Shown here: in pieces, positions 17,955 to 27,515 of the stretch | How positions within the stretch are numbered: the stretch's first letter is position 1 | Layout of the letters: each line of letters begins with the position of its first letter | Source of the DNA: Runella sp. | GTDB lineage: Bacteria > Bacteroidota > Bacteroidia > Cytophagales > Spirosomataceae | DNA length: 62,631 bases | Direction of reading: 5' to 3' | Assembly: GCF_027484545.1 (NCBI RefSeq) | Contig: NZ_JAIXST010000078.1 | Span: 1 to 62,631 of the forward strand | Program-made: the position numbers and the translations under genes | Notes under the pieces: model-generated | The model's database searches: none | Told to the model about the DNA's origin: nothing | What the model saw: only the letters and a program-made list of their open reading frames with translations

Positions 17955-19163
17955 TTACTTATTCAATTTTCTTTTTCTCAACAAAGCTTCCAAATAATAG
18001 TAGTCAGCATATACGATAGGGACATCAATTTCTGATTTTGCTGGAAGATTACCCGTGCTATGAATCAATAAAAAACCTTTGTTTGTTAGTGGTTCGGCCT
18101 TGTAAGTTTTGTTGAGACTTTTCATGATTTTGTCGGCCGTTTCTTTATATAAAACTGCTTTCTCAGGAACCATTGTACTGAGTTCGTAAAGAGCCGAAGC
18201 GGTGATTGTAGCAGCCGAAACGTCTCTTGGTTCGTTGGGTATTTTTGGGGCATTATAGTCCCAATAAGGCACTAAATCTTTTGGCATACTGGGGTGATTG
18301 AGGATGTAATTCCCGATTTTTTCGGCTTGCTGTAAATACTTTTTGTCGCCTGTTTCACGATAACACATGGTGTAGGAATAAAGCCCCCAAGCTTGGCCTC
18401 TTGCCCAAGAAGATTCATCGCTAAATCCTTGATGGGTATTTCTTTTTGTAACCTGACCTGTTTTTGGGTCGTAACCAATAACATGGTACGAACTAAAATC
18501 GGGTCTAAAATGATTTTTCATGGTTGTATTGGCATGGCTAACAGCTACTTTATAAAAAGTAGAATCTTTGGTTTCTTTAAATGCCCAAAATAGTAGTTCA
18601 AGATTCATCATATTGTCAATAATTACCGGAAAATCCCATACTTCGGCGTGGTGGTCCCATGAGCGAATACAGCCAACAGTTGGATTGAAACGAGTAATCA
18701 ACGTGCGAGCCGATTGAATCATGATGTCACGATATTTTGGGTCTTTTGTGAGACGATACCCATTGCCAAAACTGCAATAGATTTTAAAGCCCATGTCGTG
18801 CGTAACGCCATTTGTTTTTTCTTGCTCGATGGGTGCAGAAAATTCTTTGGCTTTTTCGAGCCATTTTTTGTCTTTGGTAAGTTCGTACATATACCATAAA
18901 TTGCCAGAAAAGAAGCCGCTTGTCCAGTCTTTTGAAGCCACTAAAACCAAGGTGTCGCCTTTGGTTGTTCTTGGACTTACGCCTTTTGCACCACTGGCTT
19001 TTACTTTTGCGAACTCTTCAAAAGCATAATCAAACTGAGCTTTGGCGTGGTCAATGGCTGAGACTTTTCCTTCTTTGTTTTCCTTCTTTTCTTTATTCTG
19101 AGCTTCTGCATTTTGTGAGGCAATTGCAAAACAAATGCTTAGGACTAAAATATACTTTTTCAT
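17955..19163 (-). CDS. GH88 unsaturated glucuronyl hydrolase
   Basis: The 402-residue protein has a signal peptide ending near NAEAQ (about 22) and a charged linker. It belongs to GH88, which hydrates the double bond of 4,5-unsaturated uronic acids at the non-reducing end of lyase products. Two catalytic aspartates are visible: Asp123 in THDMGF and Asp183 in IIDNMMN, equivalent to Asp88 and Asp149 of the Bacillus enzyme. Other marks are SWDHHAEVWDFP, SWARGQAWGLYSY and YWDYNAPKIPNEPRDVSAA. It is the natural partner of the PL6 and alginate-lyase-type enzymes of this locus. It lies 3 bp from the fusion gene. Confidence 0.92.
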   Translation of the reverse strand: MKKYILVLSICFAIASQNAEAQNKEKKENKEGKVSAIDHAKAQFDYAFEEFAKVKASGAKGVSPRTTKGDTLVLVASKDWTSGFFSGNLWYMYELTKDKKWLEKAKEFSAPIEQEKTNGVTHDMGFKIYCSFGNGYRLTKDPKYRDIMIQSARTLITRFNPTVGCIRSWDHHAEVWDFPVIIDNMMNLELLFWAFKETKDSTFYKVAVSHANTTMKNHFRPDFSSYHVIGYDPKTGQVTKRNTHQGFSDESSWARGQAWGLYSYTMCYRETGDKKYLQQAEKIGNYILNHPSMPKDLVPYWDYNAPKIPNEPRDVSAATITASALYELSTMVPEKAVLYKETADKIMKSLNKTYKAEPLTNKGFLLIHSTGNLPAKSEIDVPIVYADYYYLEALLRKRKLNK

Positions 19164-19187
19164 GTTTTTTGATTGTTTACAAAATTT

Positions 19188-20327
19188 TTATTCAACTGTA
19201 ACTTTAAGTGGGTTTTCAATGCGGTTTTTGTAGGATTGCAAATAGCCAAACCATGCTGTGGCTGAGGTGATTACATTTGCTTTGTTCCAAGCTGCCCCTG
19301 TGTAGTACACAAATGGAACGTCTTTTTGCGAGGTAGCTTGGGTTAATAATTGCGTATTGCTAACTTTCATTTTAATAATTGGGGTAGAAAGAATGGTTCC
19401 TACACCCGTTATGCCATCTTCGCCCATTTGTGGTTCCCAATAGCCCATGATGCCTTGTTGTTCGTCCAATAACATAGTGCCTTGGTCTTTTCTTTTGATG
19501 ATACCGACTACCAAATCCATACTTGGTTTATCTACATATTTGTATTGAGCCTCAATCCGATTGAGCTGAGAACCAGCATCTAATGAAATGGTTTTGGTGG
19601 CGTTGACTTTCATCCCCGCCACGTCCCAGTCATCGTATTCTAATGCAAAAGTTGTTCTGAGCGGGCCATTGTCTAATACTTTCCAACGAACATAATTTTT
19701 GGAATAATAGATTGAGTCATTGACGTAAGGGTAGGCGTTTCCTGCACCGCAGGTGTAACCAACGTGATAATAATCCATGCCATCGCCCAGATTGTCATGG
19801 TATTTTCCTCTTTTATAACGCTCATTAATAACCATTCTACTGGTACTTTTCACCCAGACATCTACGCCATAAGCCATTTCTTTGGGGGTTTGTTCGAGTG
19901 CTTTTCCGTACATTCTGAAAGCAATTTTATCATTTTCCCAAGCAAAATCATCTTTACGCTCGGGTACATAACGCCCATAGGTTTTTGTGACAGAAGTACC
20001 TGATTTTCCTTTCTGAATCAAAAGTTTAGTTGAAGCATTCGCCGCTAAATCTACTTGGACTAAGAGATTTTGAATGGTTTTTTCGCCCCGAAATTCAAAT
20101 TGAAAAGGCACATCTTTTTTGGCGAGGTTATTAATTATCTTAAAATTGGATGTATCTATGCTTGGGTATTTTAGTAAAATATCTTTCCAAGCAATAGCCA
20201 CAACTTCTTCCTTTCGTTCTGACGAAGTGGGGTTTGAAACAGTGATGATTGCTTTTTGATTTTGTGCGATTACTGGCTTTGAATATACCCAACTGAATGC
20301 CATCAAAATGAAGCCTAATTTTTTCAT
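19188..20327 (-). CDS. Secreted DUF4861-domain protein
   Basis: This 379-residue protein has a signal peptide ending near VIAQ (about 22). The rest is a beta-rich DUF4861 domain: YGRYVPERKDDFAWENDKIA (about 118-137), GNAYPYVNDSIYYSKNY, LEYDDWDVAGMKVNATKTIS and FGYLQSYKNRIENP. DUF4861 proteins occur beside GH88, sulfatases and lyases in uronate PULs. I recall an oligosaccharide dehydratase acting on ulvan fragments being reported, and whether it falls in this family should be checked. A role in processing uronate oligosaccharides, between the lyase and GH88 steps, is an inference. It sits one base from the upstream sulfatase gene. Confidence 0.72.
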   Translation of the reverse strand: MKKLGFILMAFSWVYSKPVIAQNQKAIITVSNPTSSERKEEVVAIAWKDILLKYPSIDTSNFKIINNLAKKDVPFQFEFRGEKTIQNLLVQVDLAANASTKLLIQKGKSGTSVTKTYGRYVPERKDDFAWENDKIAFRMYGKALEQTPKEMAYGVDVWVKSTSRMVINERYKRGKYHDNLGDGMDYYHVGYTCGAGNAYPYVNDSIYYSKNYVRWKVLDNGPLRTTFALEYDDWDVAGMKVNATKTISLDAGSQLNRIEAQYKYVDKPSMDLVVGIIKRKDQGTMLLDEQQGIMGYWEPQMGEDGITGVGTILSTPIIKMKVSNTQLLTQATSQKDVPFVYYTGAAWNKANVITSATAWFGYLQSYKNRIENPLKVTVE

Positions 20328-20328
20328 C

Positions 20329-21684
20329 TTAGTCGTTTTTACTTTTTTCTTTTTCCTTCAATTTTTCGGCCTTTTTGGCATTTTTCTCTGCTTTATTTGC
20401 GTGACGACCACTTCCGTCACCTTCATCCATAATTCCCCCTGCTGGATTGAGTTGCTCTAAAACTGCCGACAAACGTATTTTTGCCTCACTTACTTCTTTA
20501 TTTTCAGAAACATTGGCTACCAGATTCTCTTCAAAGGGGGCTTTGCTCATATCAAACAATTTACCTTCTCTGTTCAATTTGAATTTTTGGTCTCTGACAT
20601 ACCATTGACTGCCCAATTCCATGAAAATCCATTCTCTCGGATTTCCTTTTTGACCTTTGAGTTGTGGAACAAAACTTCTGCCGTCCAAAACCTTGCTTTT
20701 GGGCAATTTTGCTCCTGCTATATTTGCCAAGGTTGGTAAAATATCGGAGGCGTCTATCAAATCATTGGTGACTTTATTAGGAGAAATTACGCCTGGCCAA
20801 TTGGCAATCATGGGTACTAAACTGCCCCCTTCCAGCATTGAGCCTTTTTTACCTGAAAGAAGTTTGCCACCAATGGTTGCTTTTGGATATTGTTCGCTAG
20901 CGGTACCGTTGTCGCCCATGAAAACGATTAGGGTATTTTCTCGAAGTTTAAGTTCTTCTAATGTCGTTATTAATTTACCTACTAACTTATCCATATAAGC
21001 CACATTGTCGGCATAAAAATCTTTGCTATCGGGTTTGCTATCAGGTGTTTCTTGTATCAAATTATGCACATGTGACATGGCATAATGAACATAAAATGGC
21101 TGGTTTTTATTTTGTTTGATGAAGTTTACCAATTGCGTATGCATCAAATCAGGCATATATTCTTGCTTACCCAATGTTTTGGTTTCTCCATTAACCAGGT
21201 AATCTTTTTTATCTTTTGCCCAATATCCTCCACTGCCTTTAAACGTAATATAATCGTCAAAACCAAAATCGGCTGGTGTCAAACCAAACTGACTCCATTT
21301 GCCAATCATGGCACTTTTATAACCCTCCGTTTTTAAGATAGAGGGAATAAGGGTTTCTTCTGAGGGTTTTATTTTTGCCACATTGTCTTGATTTACTGCA
21401 CCAGTTCTAAAAGCATAACGACCTGTCAGAATCAAAGCCCTCGATGGTCCGCATAACGGTGCTGTATATGCATGGTTAAATTTTAAACCATTTTTAGCGA
21501 GCTTATCAATATTGGGTGTTTTGTTATTGTCAGAACCATAACAGCCTACTTCACCAGTACCTAAATCATCGGCAAGGATAAAAATGATATTTGGTTTACT
21601 GGTATTTGTATTATTTTTCTTGGTTTGTGCTGAAATGTTTTGACCAAGAAAAATTGAAATCAGCAGAATTAAGTATCGAATCAT
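20329..21684 (-). CDS. Secreted sulfatase, S1 family (Cys-type)
   Basis: I place the start at the ATG at 21684, because it opens a clean signal peptide (MIRYLILLISIFLGQNISAQ). An in-frame upstream start at 21738 would add 18 polar residues and overlap the previous gene. The protein then has 451 residues. The active-site motif is CGPSR with the formylglycine precursor at Cys78. LADDLGTGEVGCYG and FMGDNGTASEQ hold metal ligands, and KKGSMLEGGSLVPMIANWPG is a typical later block. The C-terminal tail is Lys/Glu-rich and probably disordered. The specificity is unknown. Confidence 0.87.
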   Translation of the reverse strand: MIRYLILLISIFLGQNISAQTKKNNTNTSKPNIIFILADDLGTGEVGCYGSDNNKTPNIDKLAKNGLKFNHAYTAPLCGPSRALILTGRYAFRTGAVNQDNVAKIKPSEETLIPSILKTEGYKSAMIGKWSQFGLTPADFGFDDYITFKGSGGYWAKDKKDYLVNGETKTLGKQEYMPDLMHTQLVNFIKQNKNQPFYVHYAMSHVHNLIQETPDSKPDSKDFYADNVAYMDKLVGKLITTLEELKLRENTLIVFMGDNGTASEQYPKATIGGKLLSGKKGSMLEGGSLVPMIANWPGVISPNKVTNDLIDASDILPTLANIAGAKLPKSKVLDGRSFVPQLKGQKGNPREWIFMELGSQWYVRDQKFKLNREGKLFDMSKAPFEENLVANVSENKEVSEAKIRLSAVLEQLNPAGGIMDEGDGSGRHANKAEKNAKKAEKLKEKEKSKND

Positions 21685-21716
21685 TTTACAGTTTCTTAAA
21701 AATATTTTTTTAAAAT

Positions 21717-23177
21717 TTAATCTTTCGCCTTTTTCCAATGTAAAGTGTCGCCTTTAAATCGAGTAAGAGCTTTCATTTCGGTTGGAATACCCAAATCGCC
21801 TTGCTGATTCATCCAAGATTTTAATTCAGCAACTAAATTTTCTTGGATACCTTTTAACTTGGGGTCGTTAGCCAAATTATTCAATTCATATTTATCATTT
21901 TTGATGTTGTACAGTTCTAATTCAGGGCGGTTTCTGTATAAACTGGCGTGGGCGTTTTCTTTCTTATTGTTTTTAGTTTCGTCCAACCAGCCTTCGTACA
22001 ATTTGTTGCCAAGCTTGGATGCAGAGCAGTAAAAAGGCTCATTATAATTGAGATTCCAAATCAGTTTATAATCATGGTCTTGTACTGACCGAACAGGGTA
22101 GTTTTCAGAGCCGTTGTTGATACCACGTGTGGTATGAACGCCATAAACATATTTTCTGATTTCAGTATTTTTTCCTAACAAAGTGGCATAAAAACTTTTG
22201 CCATCAAGGGTCATAGAACCTTCTTTATTGGCTCTTAATGTAAGCGGGTCACCTCCTGCTGCTTCGTAAAGCGTGGGTAGGACATCGATGTATTGTGAAA
22301 GAATGCTGGTACGAGTTGAGGGTTTAATTGCTTTTGGCCAACGGGCGATAAATGCCGCTTTCAAACCCATATTATAGCAAGTCCATTTTCCAAAAGGTAA
22401 TGAAGTGCCGTGTTCGCTGGCAAACATAAAAATGGTGTTGTCTTTTTTGGGTTGATTATCAACAATTTTCATACAATTGCCTACGAGGCTATCGGCATAA
22501 GTGATTTCGGCATAGTATTTTACCAACTCTTTTCTGGTCTCTTTGGTATCTACCATGTACGGAGCAATTTTAAGTTTTTTGGCGTCATATTGGGCGGGAT
22601 TTCCACGAGTCCAAGGGCCATGGGGTTGGTTGGTGGCAACTACCAATAAATAGGGTTTGGTTTTATCTTTGTTTATCCATGCTTCGGCATCGGCTAAATT
22701 TATGTCTTGCCCTTCGCCGTTATCGCTGTCCCTGCCACCAAGGTACTCAAATGGGAAAGATGAAAGTGGAGCCGTATGCCGTTTGCCAATCAATGCTACT
22801 CGATACCCCATTTTTTTGAAGTGGGTAAAAACACTTATTACACCATCATAAACTTTGGCGTGGTTGGGATAACTGCCATTTTTTACTGGAAAAACACCAG
22901 TATATAAACTTTGGCGTGTAGGGCCACACATAGCAGTTGCGTTGTTCATATTATCAAAACATAAACCTTGCTGGGCTAATTTTGCCAAATTGGGCGTTTT
23001 TACATCTGGGCTTCCGTAAGGTTCGCAATCAACAGAAGTCATATCATCGGCTATGAAAAACAGGATGTCAGGCTTTTTCTGTAAATCGTCTGTTGATTTT
23101 TTTGAAGACTGAATATAAGATGCCAACAACAGAATAATGGCTATTGAACTCAGCGATAAGATTATTTTTTTGTTCAT
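21717..23177 (-). CDS. Secreted sulfatase, sulfamidase-like (possible S1_8)
   Basis: This 486-residue sulfatase begins with a hydrophobic export segment (about 4-22). The active site is AMCGPTRQSLYTG with formylglycine precursor Cys84; CGPTRQ rather than CxPTRA, followed by FPVKNGSYPNH, recalls heparan N-sulfatase-like (S1_8) enzymes. IADDMTSVDCEPYGSPD and FASEHGTSLPFGKWTCYN are consistent with that group. True N-sulfatase activity is not established, and no other heparin-specific enzymes (PL12, PL13, PL21) are present, so an O-sulfatase is equally possible. Confidence 0.86.
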   Translation of the reverse strand: MNKKIILSLSSIAIILLLASYIQSSKKSTDDLQKKPDILFFIADDMTSVDCEPYGSPDVKTPNLAKLAQQGLCFDNMNNATAMCGPTRQSLYTGVFPVKNGSYPNHAKVYDGVISVFTHFKKMGYRVALIGKRHTAPLSSFPFEYLGGRDSDNGEGQDINLADAEAWINKDKTKPYLLVVATNQPHGPWTRGNPAQYDAKKLKIAPYMVDTKETRKELVKYYAEITYADSLVGNCMKIVDNQPKKDNTIFMFASEHGTSLPFGKWTCYNMGLKAAFIARWPKAIKPSTRTSILSQYIDVLPTLYEAAGGDPLTLRANKEGSMTLDGKSFYATLLGKNTEIRKYVYGVHTTRGINNGSENYPVRSVQDHDYKLIWNLNYNEPFYCSASKLGNKLYEGWLDETKNNKKENAHASLYRNRPELELYNIKNDKYELNNLANDPKLKGIQENLVAELKSWMNQQGDLGIPTEMKALTRFKGDTLHWKKAKD

Positions 23178-23204
23178 AATTCTTGATTTTTTTGACTACA
23201 TGTT

Positions 23205-24920
23205 TTATTTGGAAGGTTTCCAAGGCCAAGGTTTTGTTTTGGTTCTGATGGCTTCGGTTTCCCATTTCTGTGCCATTTCTTTGGCTTTTTCTGGGTACGT
23301 TGTTACCAAATTGATTCGTTCGCTTGGGTCATTTTTCAAATCATACAGTTCCCATTTGTTTTCATCAGCGTCACCAAAGGTCTTTTGTTTTCCAGTTTTT
23401 GAAACCAATTTCCAGTCACCTATTCTGATGGCACGATTAGCAGAATGTTCCCAAAAAATAAAATCTCGGGCTACGGGCTTATTGATAAATGCAGGCACAA
23501 GACTTTTTCCTTCTAATGCTTGCATCTCATTCCCATTAAATTGTTTTGGATACTCTAAACCCGTAATTGCCAAGCAAGTAGCCATGATGTCAATCAAATG
23601 AGAAGGTTGTTTTCTTAGTTGTCCTTTTGCGGCAATACCTTTGGGCCAGTGAACTATCAAAGGCGAGGCAATTCCGCCTTCGTGGGTGTATTGCTTGTAG
23701 CTTCTAAAAGGTGTATTGCTCACATTTGCCCATTCTTCACCGTAGGTTGACCAAGAATTAGCATCTCCTGGCATTACACCTCTGCCACTTTGAACGAATC
23801 TTCCATCACGAGTGTATTCAGGTTTTTTATCTAAAAAAATGGCATCTTGTGGCATTGGCTTTAATACTTTTTGTGCCTCGGTGAGCGGCTTTGCAGGTTT
23901 ATCAGTCTCGACTGGTTCGGCACAGCCGCCGTTGTCGTGCATGTAAAAGATGACAGTATTTTCTAATTCACCTTTCTTTTCGAGTGCGGTAATTATTTTG
24001 CCAATTCCTTCGTCCATGATGTCCACCATTGCGGCATACACTTCCATTCGTTTTACTTGCCAATCTTTTATTGGTTCATCTTTCCAAGCAGGTACGTCAA
24101 CACCACGGTCGGTTAGCACACATTTATCGCTGATGATTCCTAATTTTTTAAGTTTGTTGAATCGTTGCTCTCGCATCACATCCCAACCTTTATCATAAAC
24201 ACCTTTGTATTTTTTTACATCGTTTTCTGGGGCATGAAGTGGCCAATGAGCAGCCGTATAAGCCACATAAAAGAAAAAAGGTTGCTGTTTTGGATGTTCT
24301 TGAATGAATTTTACAGTGGTGTCGCTGATAGCACGGGTATAATAAAAGTCTCTGTAAGGAGCAACGAACGTGTTATTGCTAATCAAAGTGCCAGGGTCAT
24401 AATAACTGCCTGAGCCGTTGAGTGTACCGAAATAACGCTGAAAACCACGTTGCAAAGGCCAATTACTTTTATCACCGCTCGGTTTCATGTCTTTGGCTAT
24501 GTGCCATTTACCTGTCATGTAGGTTGCATAGCCTGCTTTTTTAAAAACCTCAGCCATCGTAACCGCATTTTTACTCAAATCGCCCTTATAGCCTTCTTCG
24601 GTATAGTTCTCCGTAGAAAGATGCCCCATGCCTGCTTGATGCGGATACAAACCCGTGAGTAAAGACGCCCGTGTGGGACTGCAACGTGCCGTGTTATAAA
24701 AGCTCGTGAAACGTAATCCATTTGCTGCTAATCGGTCAATATTAGGCGTTTTTATTTCTGAGCCAAAACAACCAATGTCAGAATAGCCCATGTCGTCTGT
24801 AAGAATGACTATCACATTTGGCTTCTTGGTTTGAGCATTTATTGTTGAATATTCAAACAAAAGGCATGTTAGAACCAAGAAAAAGAAGAATTTATTAGTA
24901 GTTTTTTGGGAAATATTCAT
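23205..24920 (-). CDS. Secreted arylsulfatase, S1 family (S1_4-like)
   Basis: The 571-residue sulfatase has a signal peptide ending near TINAQ (about 30). The active site is RCSPTRASLLTGLYPHQAG with formylglycine precursor Cys80. LTDDMGYSDIGCFG (about 40-53) and MHDNGGCAEP provide metal ligands. Long inserted segments (about 255-380, rich in Pro and charged residues) match the paralogue at 7468-9054, and both share the EGGI(A/I)SP block. The gene lies 16 bp downstream of the FGE gene, which fits coordinated production of sulfatase and its activator. Confidence 0.88.
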   Translation of the reverse strand: MNISQKTTNKFFFFLVLTCLLFEYSTINAQTKKPNVIVILTDDMGYSDIGCFGSEIKTPNIDRLAANGLRFTSFYNTARCSPTRASLLTGLYPHQAGMGHLSTENYTEEGYKGDLSKNAVTMAEVFKKAGYATYMTGKWHIAKDMKPSGDKSNWPLQRGFQRYFGTLNGSGSYYDPGTLISNNTFVAPYRDFYYTRAISDTTVKFIQEHPKQQPFFFYVAYTAAHWPLHAPENDVKKYKGVYDKGWDVMREQRFNKLKKLGIISDKCVLTDRGVDVPAWKDEPIKDWQVKRMEVYAAMVDIMDEGIGKIITALEKKGELENTVIFYMHDNGGCAEPVETDKPAKPLTEAQKVLKPMPQDAIFLDKKPEYTRDGRFVQSGRGVMPGDANSWSTYGEEWANVSNTPFRSYKQYTHEGGIASPLIVHWPKGIAAKGQLRKQPSHLIDIMATCLAITGLEYPKQFNGNEMQALEGKSLVPAFINKPVARDFIFWEHSANRAIRIGDWKLVSKTGKQKTFGDADENKWELYDLKNDPSERINLVTTYPEKAKEMAQKWETEAIRTKTKPWPWKPSK

Positions 24921-24936
24921 AAAAAAGAAATTAAAA

Positions 24937-26055
24937 TCATTTATCAGCTACACATCTAAAACCCAAGTGTTCCATACCCGAATCGGGAGAACTTTTCATT
25001 CGGGCTGCAACTCTATAACCGCTACAATAGGATTCATTACAGAGAAATGAGCCACCTCGCATGGTTCTTTTAGGTACAGTTGGTTCGTCGGGGTCGTAGC
25101 TACTTTTCGGGCCTTTGGGGTTTTCAATCACCTTGACATTAGCCATCTGCTCATAATAATCGTGGTGATATAAATCGGCACACCATTCCCAGACATTACC
25201 TCCCATATCGTATAAACCGTAGCCATTTGCAGCAAAGGATTTTACTGGTGAAGCACCGTAAAAGCCATCTTTTGTGTCATTTTTATAAGGAAAACTACCT
25301 TGCCAATAATTACATTTGTTTTTGCCTTGTTCTACGTTTTCATTTCCCCAAGCATAGACATTGTTTTTGAGATTTCCTCTGGCGGCAAATTCCCATTCGG
25401 CTTCGGTGGGTAAGCGTTTACCAGCCCATTGGCAATAGGCATTGGCATCGTCCCAACTAATATGTACAACTGGAAATTTATCGTTGCCTTTAACATTACT
25501 GTTTGGTCCTTTTGGGTGTTTCCAGTCTGCACCGTGAGTCCATTGCCACCATTGGCTATAATCTTGCAGATTTACCGCACTTTGAGTAGGCACAAAAACC
25601 AATGATGCCGCTTTAAGCATTTCGGGTTTTGGCTTTGGTGTATCTGGTGGTAAAGTGGCTTTGATTTCATCCCAGTTTACATCTTTTTCGGCGGTGGTTA
25701 TGTAGCCTGTGGCTTTTACAAAAGCAGCAAATTGTTCATTTGTTACTTCGGTTATATCCATAAAGAAGCCATCGAGTTTTACTTGGTGTTTAGGCAATTC
25801 ATCTCTTCTACCTTGCTCATTGTCAGCTCCCATTTCAAAGGTTCCTCCTTCTATCCAAACCATACCCTCTCGATTTGTGGCAATATTGGTAGTTGTAGAA
25901 TCTGTGCCTTTATTTTGGGCTGCAAATCGACTTGGTATTTTTGAAGTACAACAAGTCATGGCCTCCGCTTTCTTCTTTTCATTATATTTATAAAAAGAAA
26001 AAGCCGCAATACTTGTTATCGCAATTGTTAATAAAACCCATTTTAAGTTTTTCAT
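24937..26055 (-). CDS. Membrane-anchored formylglycine-generating enzyme (SUMF1/FGE family)
   Basis: FGE converts the active-site Cys of type I sulfatases to formylglycine using oxygen and copper. I choose the ATG at 26055 (372 residues); a TTG at 26076 lies inside the upstream gene. Residues about 5-22 are an export or anchor segment. The FGE-sulfatase domain runs about 62-372: WIEGGTFEMGADNE, AGKRLPTEAEWEFAARG, GNVWEWCAD and RGGSFLCNESYCSGYRVAAR. Cys339 and Cys344 match the copper-binding pair Cys336/Cys341 of human FGE, so this looks like a true FGE and not a lookalike such as GldK. A CC pair (Cys35-Cys36) with a PSR motif precedes the domain. Periplasmic action is inferred from the N-terminal segment. 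Confidence 0.88.
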   Translation of the reverse strand: MKNLKWVLLTIAITSIAAFSFYKYNEKKKAEAMTCCTSKIPSRFAAQNKGTDSTTTNIATNREGMVWIEGGTFEMGADNEQGRRDELPKHQVKLDGFFMDITEVTNEQFAAFVKATGYITTAEKDVNWDEIKATLPPDTPKPKPEMLKAASLVFVPTQSAVNLQDYSQWWQWTHGADWKHPKGPNSNVKGNDKFPVVHISWDDANAYCQWAGKRLPTEAEWEFAARGNLKNNVYAWGNENVEQGKNKCNYWQGSFPYKNDTKDGFYGASPVKSFAANGYGLYDMGGNVWEWCADLYHHDYYEQMANVKVIENPKGPKSSYDPDEPTVPKRTMRGGSFLCNESYCSGYRVAARMKSSPDSGMEHLGFRCVADK

Positions 26056-26060
26056 CTTCT

Positions 26061-27515
26061 TTATTTTTTCATCCAACTAACGCCAACATCTTTTTTGCTT
26101 ACAATTTTTGAAACATCAAATACCATGATTTCTTTGTCTGAAAGTTTGATTTGATGAATGACAAGGCGTTGGTTGATAGCATCGATTACAGATTTGTTGG
26201 TAAATTGTTTTCCAAAGTAAAAACCATCTTTTAAAACCAAATCTTTTGTTTTAATTTGTGAAAAACCTTTTTCTGATGTTGCTCCATTGGTATAAAAGTT
26301 ATCAGTTAAAGTATAAGTCGATGTTGGGTCTTCAATTACAATAGGTTCAATGTGTTTTCCTACTGTATTTACGACGGTGTTGCCCACCAACAAAACATTT
26401 TTCGGGGCAACCAATGGTTTGCCTTTGTTTGTATTTCCTACACCAATTTTTATGGCTGCACCAACCGAATTAACGATTGTATTATAGGCCACAATGGCAT
26501 TGTCGGCAGGATAATACTCATTTAAAGCCGAGTTTTCTAAACCAGACATGACTGTTATTGGTGATTTCATGTCTTTATCACTACCTTCCAGATTCTCTAC
26601 GTAATTATTAAAAAAAGTATTATTGGGATTGATGACTCTCAATCCTGCACTTTCTTTTCTGCCCGCCTTACCGTTGATGTAATTACCATACACAAAACAC
26701 TTTTGTCCGTGCCTGATTACCATACCGCCATCATTTCCGATGAATGTATTAAAACGATAAATATTATCCCAGCTTTTATTACTCACTACTTCTGTTTCGA
26801 TGCGTTCGTCTTCAAAATAATTGTATTCAATGATATTAAAACCGTGTGAGAAAGAAGTCGTACTTGTGCCCACTCTGATTTGTTCGCCGCCATTTTCTGA
26901 AAAAGTACGATAACCAAAATAATTATGATGAATATGATGATGTGCTGAAGGGGCTACATCCGAGCCTGGAACATATTCTTTTTCTTGTTTATATTCTACC
27001 ACAAGCGTCGGCCCTTTGTTGGTTTTGCCTAAAAAATAGCAATGCTCAACTTCATTGTATGTCCCGACCAAATTGACATAATAATTGGTTTTTCCTGTTG
27101 ACTCAGCATGGGTATAGTTTATAATAGCACAATTACTGATTTTTGAATGATGTGCTTCTTTACTTCCGATGGCAAAGCTAATGACGTGCTCTTTATCTTC
27201 TAATGTGCATTTTCCTTCAAACAAAAAACCTTCAACTTGTAAATAATTGCCACTCAAAAGTATTTGAGAACTACCCGAAAATGAAACTCTTCCCGCCGTT
27301 TGAGCCTTCAAAATAATTGGTTTTTCAGCATTACCATTTTCTTTAAAATTAATTTTAATGTCCTCGTATTTACCATCTTTCCAAACAATAACATCACCCG
27401 CTTTTGACTTTGACAAAGCAGTTTCAAATTCGTTTAAATTAGCTACCAAAAAATCAGTAGCATGTGCTTGCATACAAACAAATAATAAAGTGATTATTAA
27501 AAGTTTTTTAGTCAT
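26061..27515 (-). CDS. PL6 polysaccharide lyase (alginate lyase / chondroitinase B family)
   Basis: The 484-residue protein has a signal peptide ending near AHA (about 19) and a right-handed parallel beta-helix. PL6 lyases beta-eliminate alginate blocks or dermatan sulfate. Conserved residues line up with Pedobacter chondroitinase B: calcium-region residues in SENGGEQIRVGTS (Asn208) and in RIETEVVSNKSWDN (Glu240, Glu242), the Brønsted base Lys247, and Arg268 in MVIRHGQKCF. Substrate (alginate, dermatan-like or another uronan) is not determined. The start overlaps the stop of the upstream sulfatase gene by 4 bp (ATGA, 27512-27515), so translation is probably coupled. Confidence 0.9.
   Translation of the reverse strand: MTKKLLIITLLFVCMQAHATDFLVANLNEFETALSKSKAGDVIVWKDGKYEDIKINFKENGNAEKPIILKAQTAGRVSFSGSSQILLSGNYLQVEGFLFEGKCTLEDKEHVISFAIGSKEAHHSKISNCAIINYTHAESTGKTNYYVNLVGTYNEVEHCYFLGKTNKGPTLVVEYKQEKEYVPGSDVAPSAHHHIHHNYFGYRTFSENGGEQIRVGTSTTSFSHGFNIIEYNYFEDERIETEVVSNKSWDNIYRFNTFIGNDGGMVIRHGQKCFVYGNYINGKAGRKESAGLRVINPNNTFFNNYVENLEGSDKDMKSPITVMSGLENSALNEYYPADNAIVAYNTIVNSVGAAIKIGVGNTNKGKPLVAPKNVLLVGNTVVNTVGKHIEPIVIEDPTSTYTLTDNFYTNGATSEKGFSQIKTKDLVLKDGFYFGKQFTNKSVIDAINQRLVIHQIKLSDKEIMVFDVSKIVSKKDVGVSWMKK

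Noticed and set aside
24937-26055. FGE gene as a GldK-type gliding protein
   Set aside because: GldK shares the fold but lacks the Cys pair; here both cysteines of SYC/FLC are present and sulfatases surround the gene.
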